64,000 bases of DNA from Massariosphaeria phaeospora (lineage: Eukaryota > Ascomycota > Dothideomycetes > Pleosporales): NCBI GenBank assembly GCA_011032825.1, contig JAADJZ010000006.1, forward strand, positions 496,001 to 560,000, given 5' to 3'. The position numbers and the translations under genes were made by a program. The notes under the pieces are model-generated. The model ran no database searches and was not told the DNA's origin. It saw nothing but the letters and a program-made list of their open reading frames with translations. Below are positions 63,999 through 64,000 of this stretch, in pieces (position 1 is the stretch's first letter; each line of letters opens with the position of its first letter).

Positions 63999-64000
63999 CA

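Overview
This window is nuclear DNA of a filamentous ascomycete (Pezizomycotina, probably Dothideomycetes; the class is an inference). The evidence is genes on both strands with many short introns (about 45-125 bp, GT..CTAAC..AG), plus typical fungal families: Zn2Cys6 regulator, GH55 glucanase, HDEL-tailed Lhs1, PAN3 and a fungal NLR. Introns were placed by eye from splice signals, reading phase and remembered family alignments. Nothing was searched against a database.

Layout. 1-10.3 kb: a truncated low-complexity gene, a 1042-aa disordered protein, an isochorismatase-type hydrolase, a RING-H2 protein and a Pro/Tyr-rich protein. 12-16.3 kb: a broken short-chain dehydrogenase, a Zn2Cys6 regulator and a glutathione S-transferase. 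16.4-24.9 kb: an acidic three-module protein, a Cys/His two-module protein, a second RING-H2 protein and PAN3 of the PAN2-PAN3 deadenylase. 25.1-35.0 kb: a repeat-rich island bounded by 473/474-bp inverted repeats that end in ACGTGCATCC next to TA. It holds two decayed pogo/Fot-like transposases, a MITE-like element and one intact 1228-aa NLR (HeLo-like N-domain, NACHT, WD40 repeats).

35.3-62.4 kb is mostly conserved housekeeping: adenosine kinase, a ZNF511-like zinc-finger protein head-to-head with an EST1/SMG7-like protein, Lhs1 (ER Hsp70), sideroflexin, a large protein resembling the DUF8004 family, a PLP-dependent aminotransferase, a secreted GH55 beta-1,3-glucanase and the tRNA pseudouridine synthase PUS7. 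From 62.4 kb to the end there are direct repeats and no convincing gene.

The most interesting part is the 25.1-35.0 kb island. The NLR carries nine near-identical 126-bp WD40 units plus a partial tenth. They differ mainly at a few codons, the architecture of the het-e/het-d type allorecognition genes. It is intact only if its first intron is read as a GC-AG intron. The transposase relics around it carry C-to-T (CpA to TpA) nonsense changes that look like RIP. The right inverted repeat ends 300 bp upstream of the adenosine kinase start. Other notable points are a dehydrogenase with two separate lesions, and duplicated promoter segments upstream of three neighbouring gene pairs.
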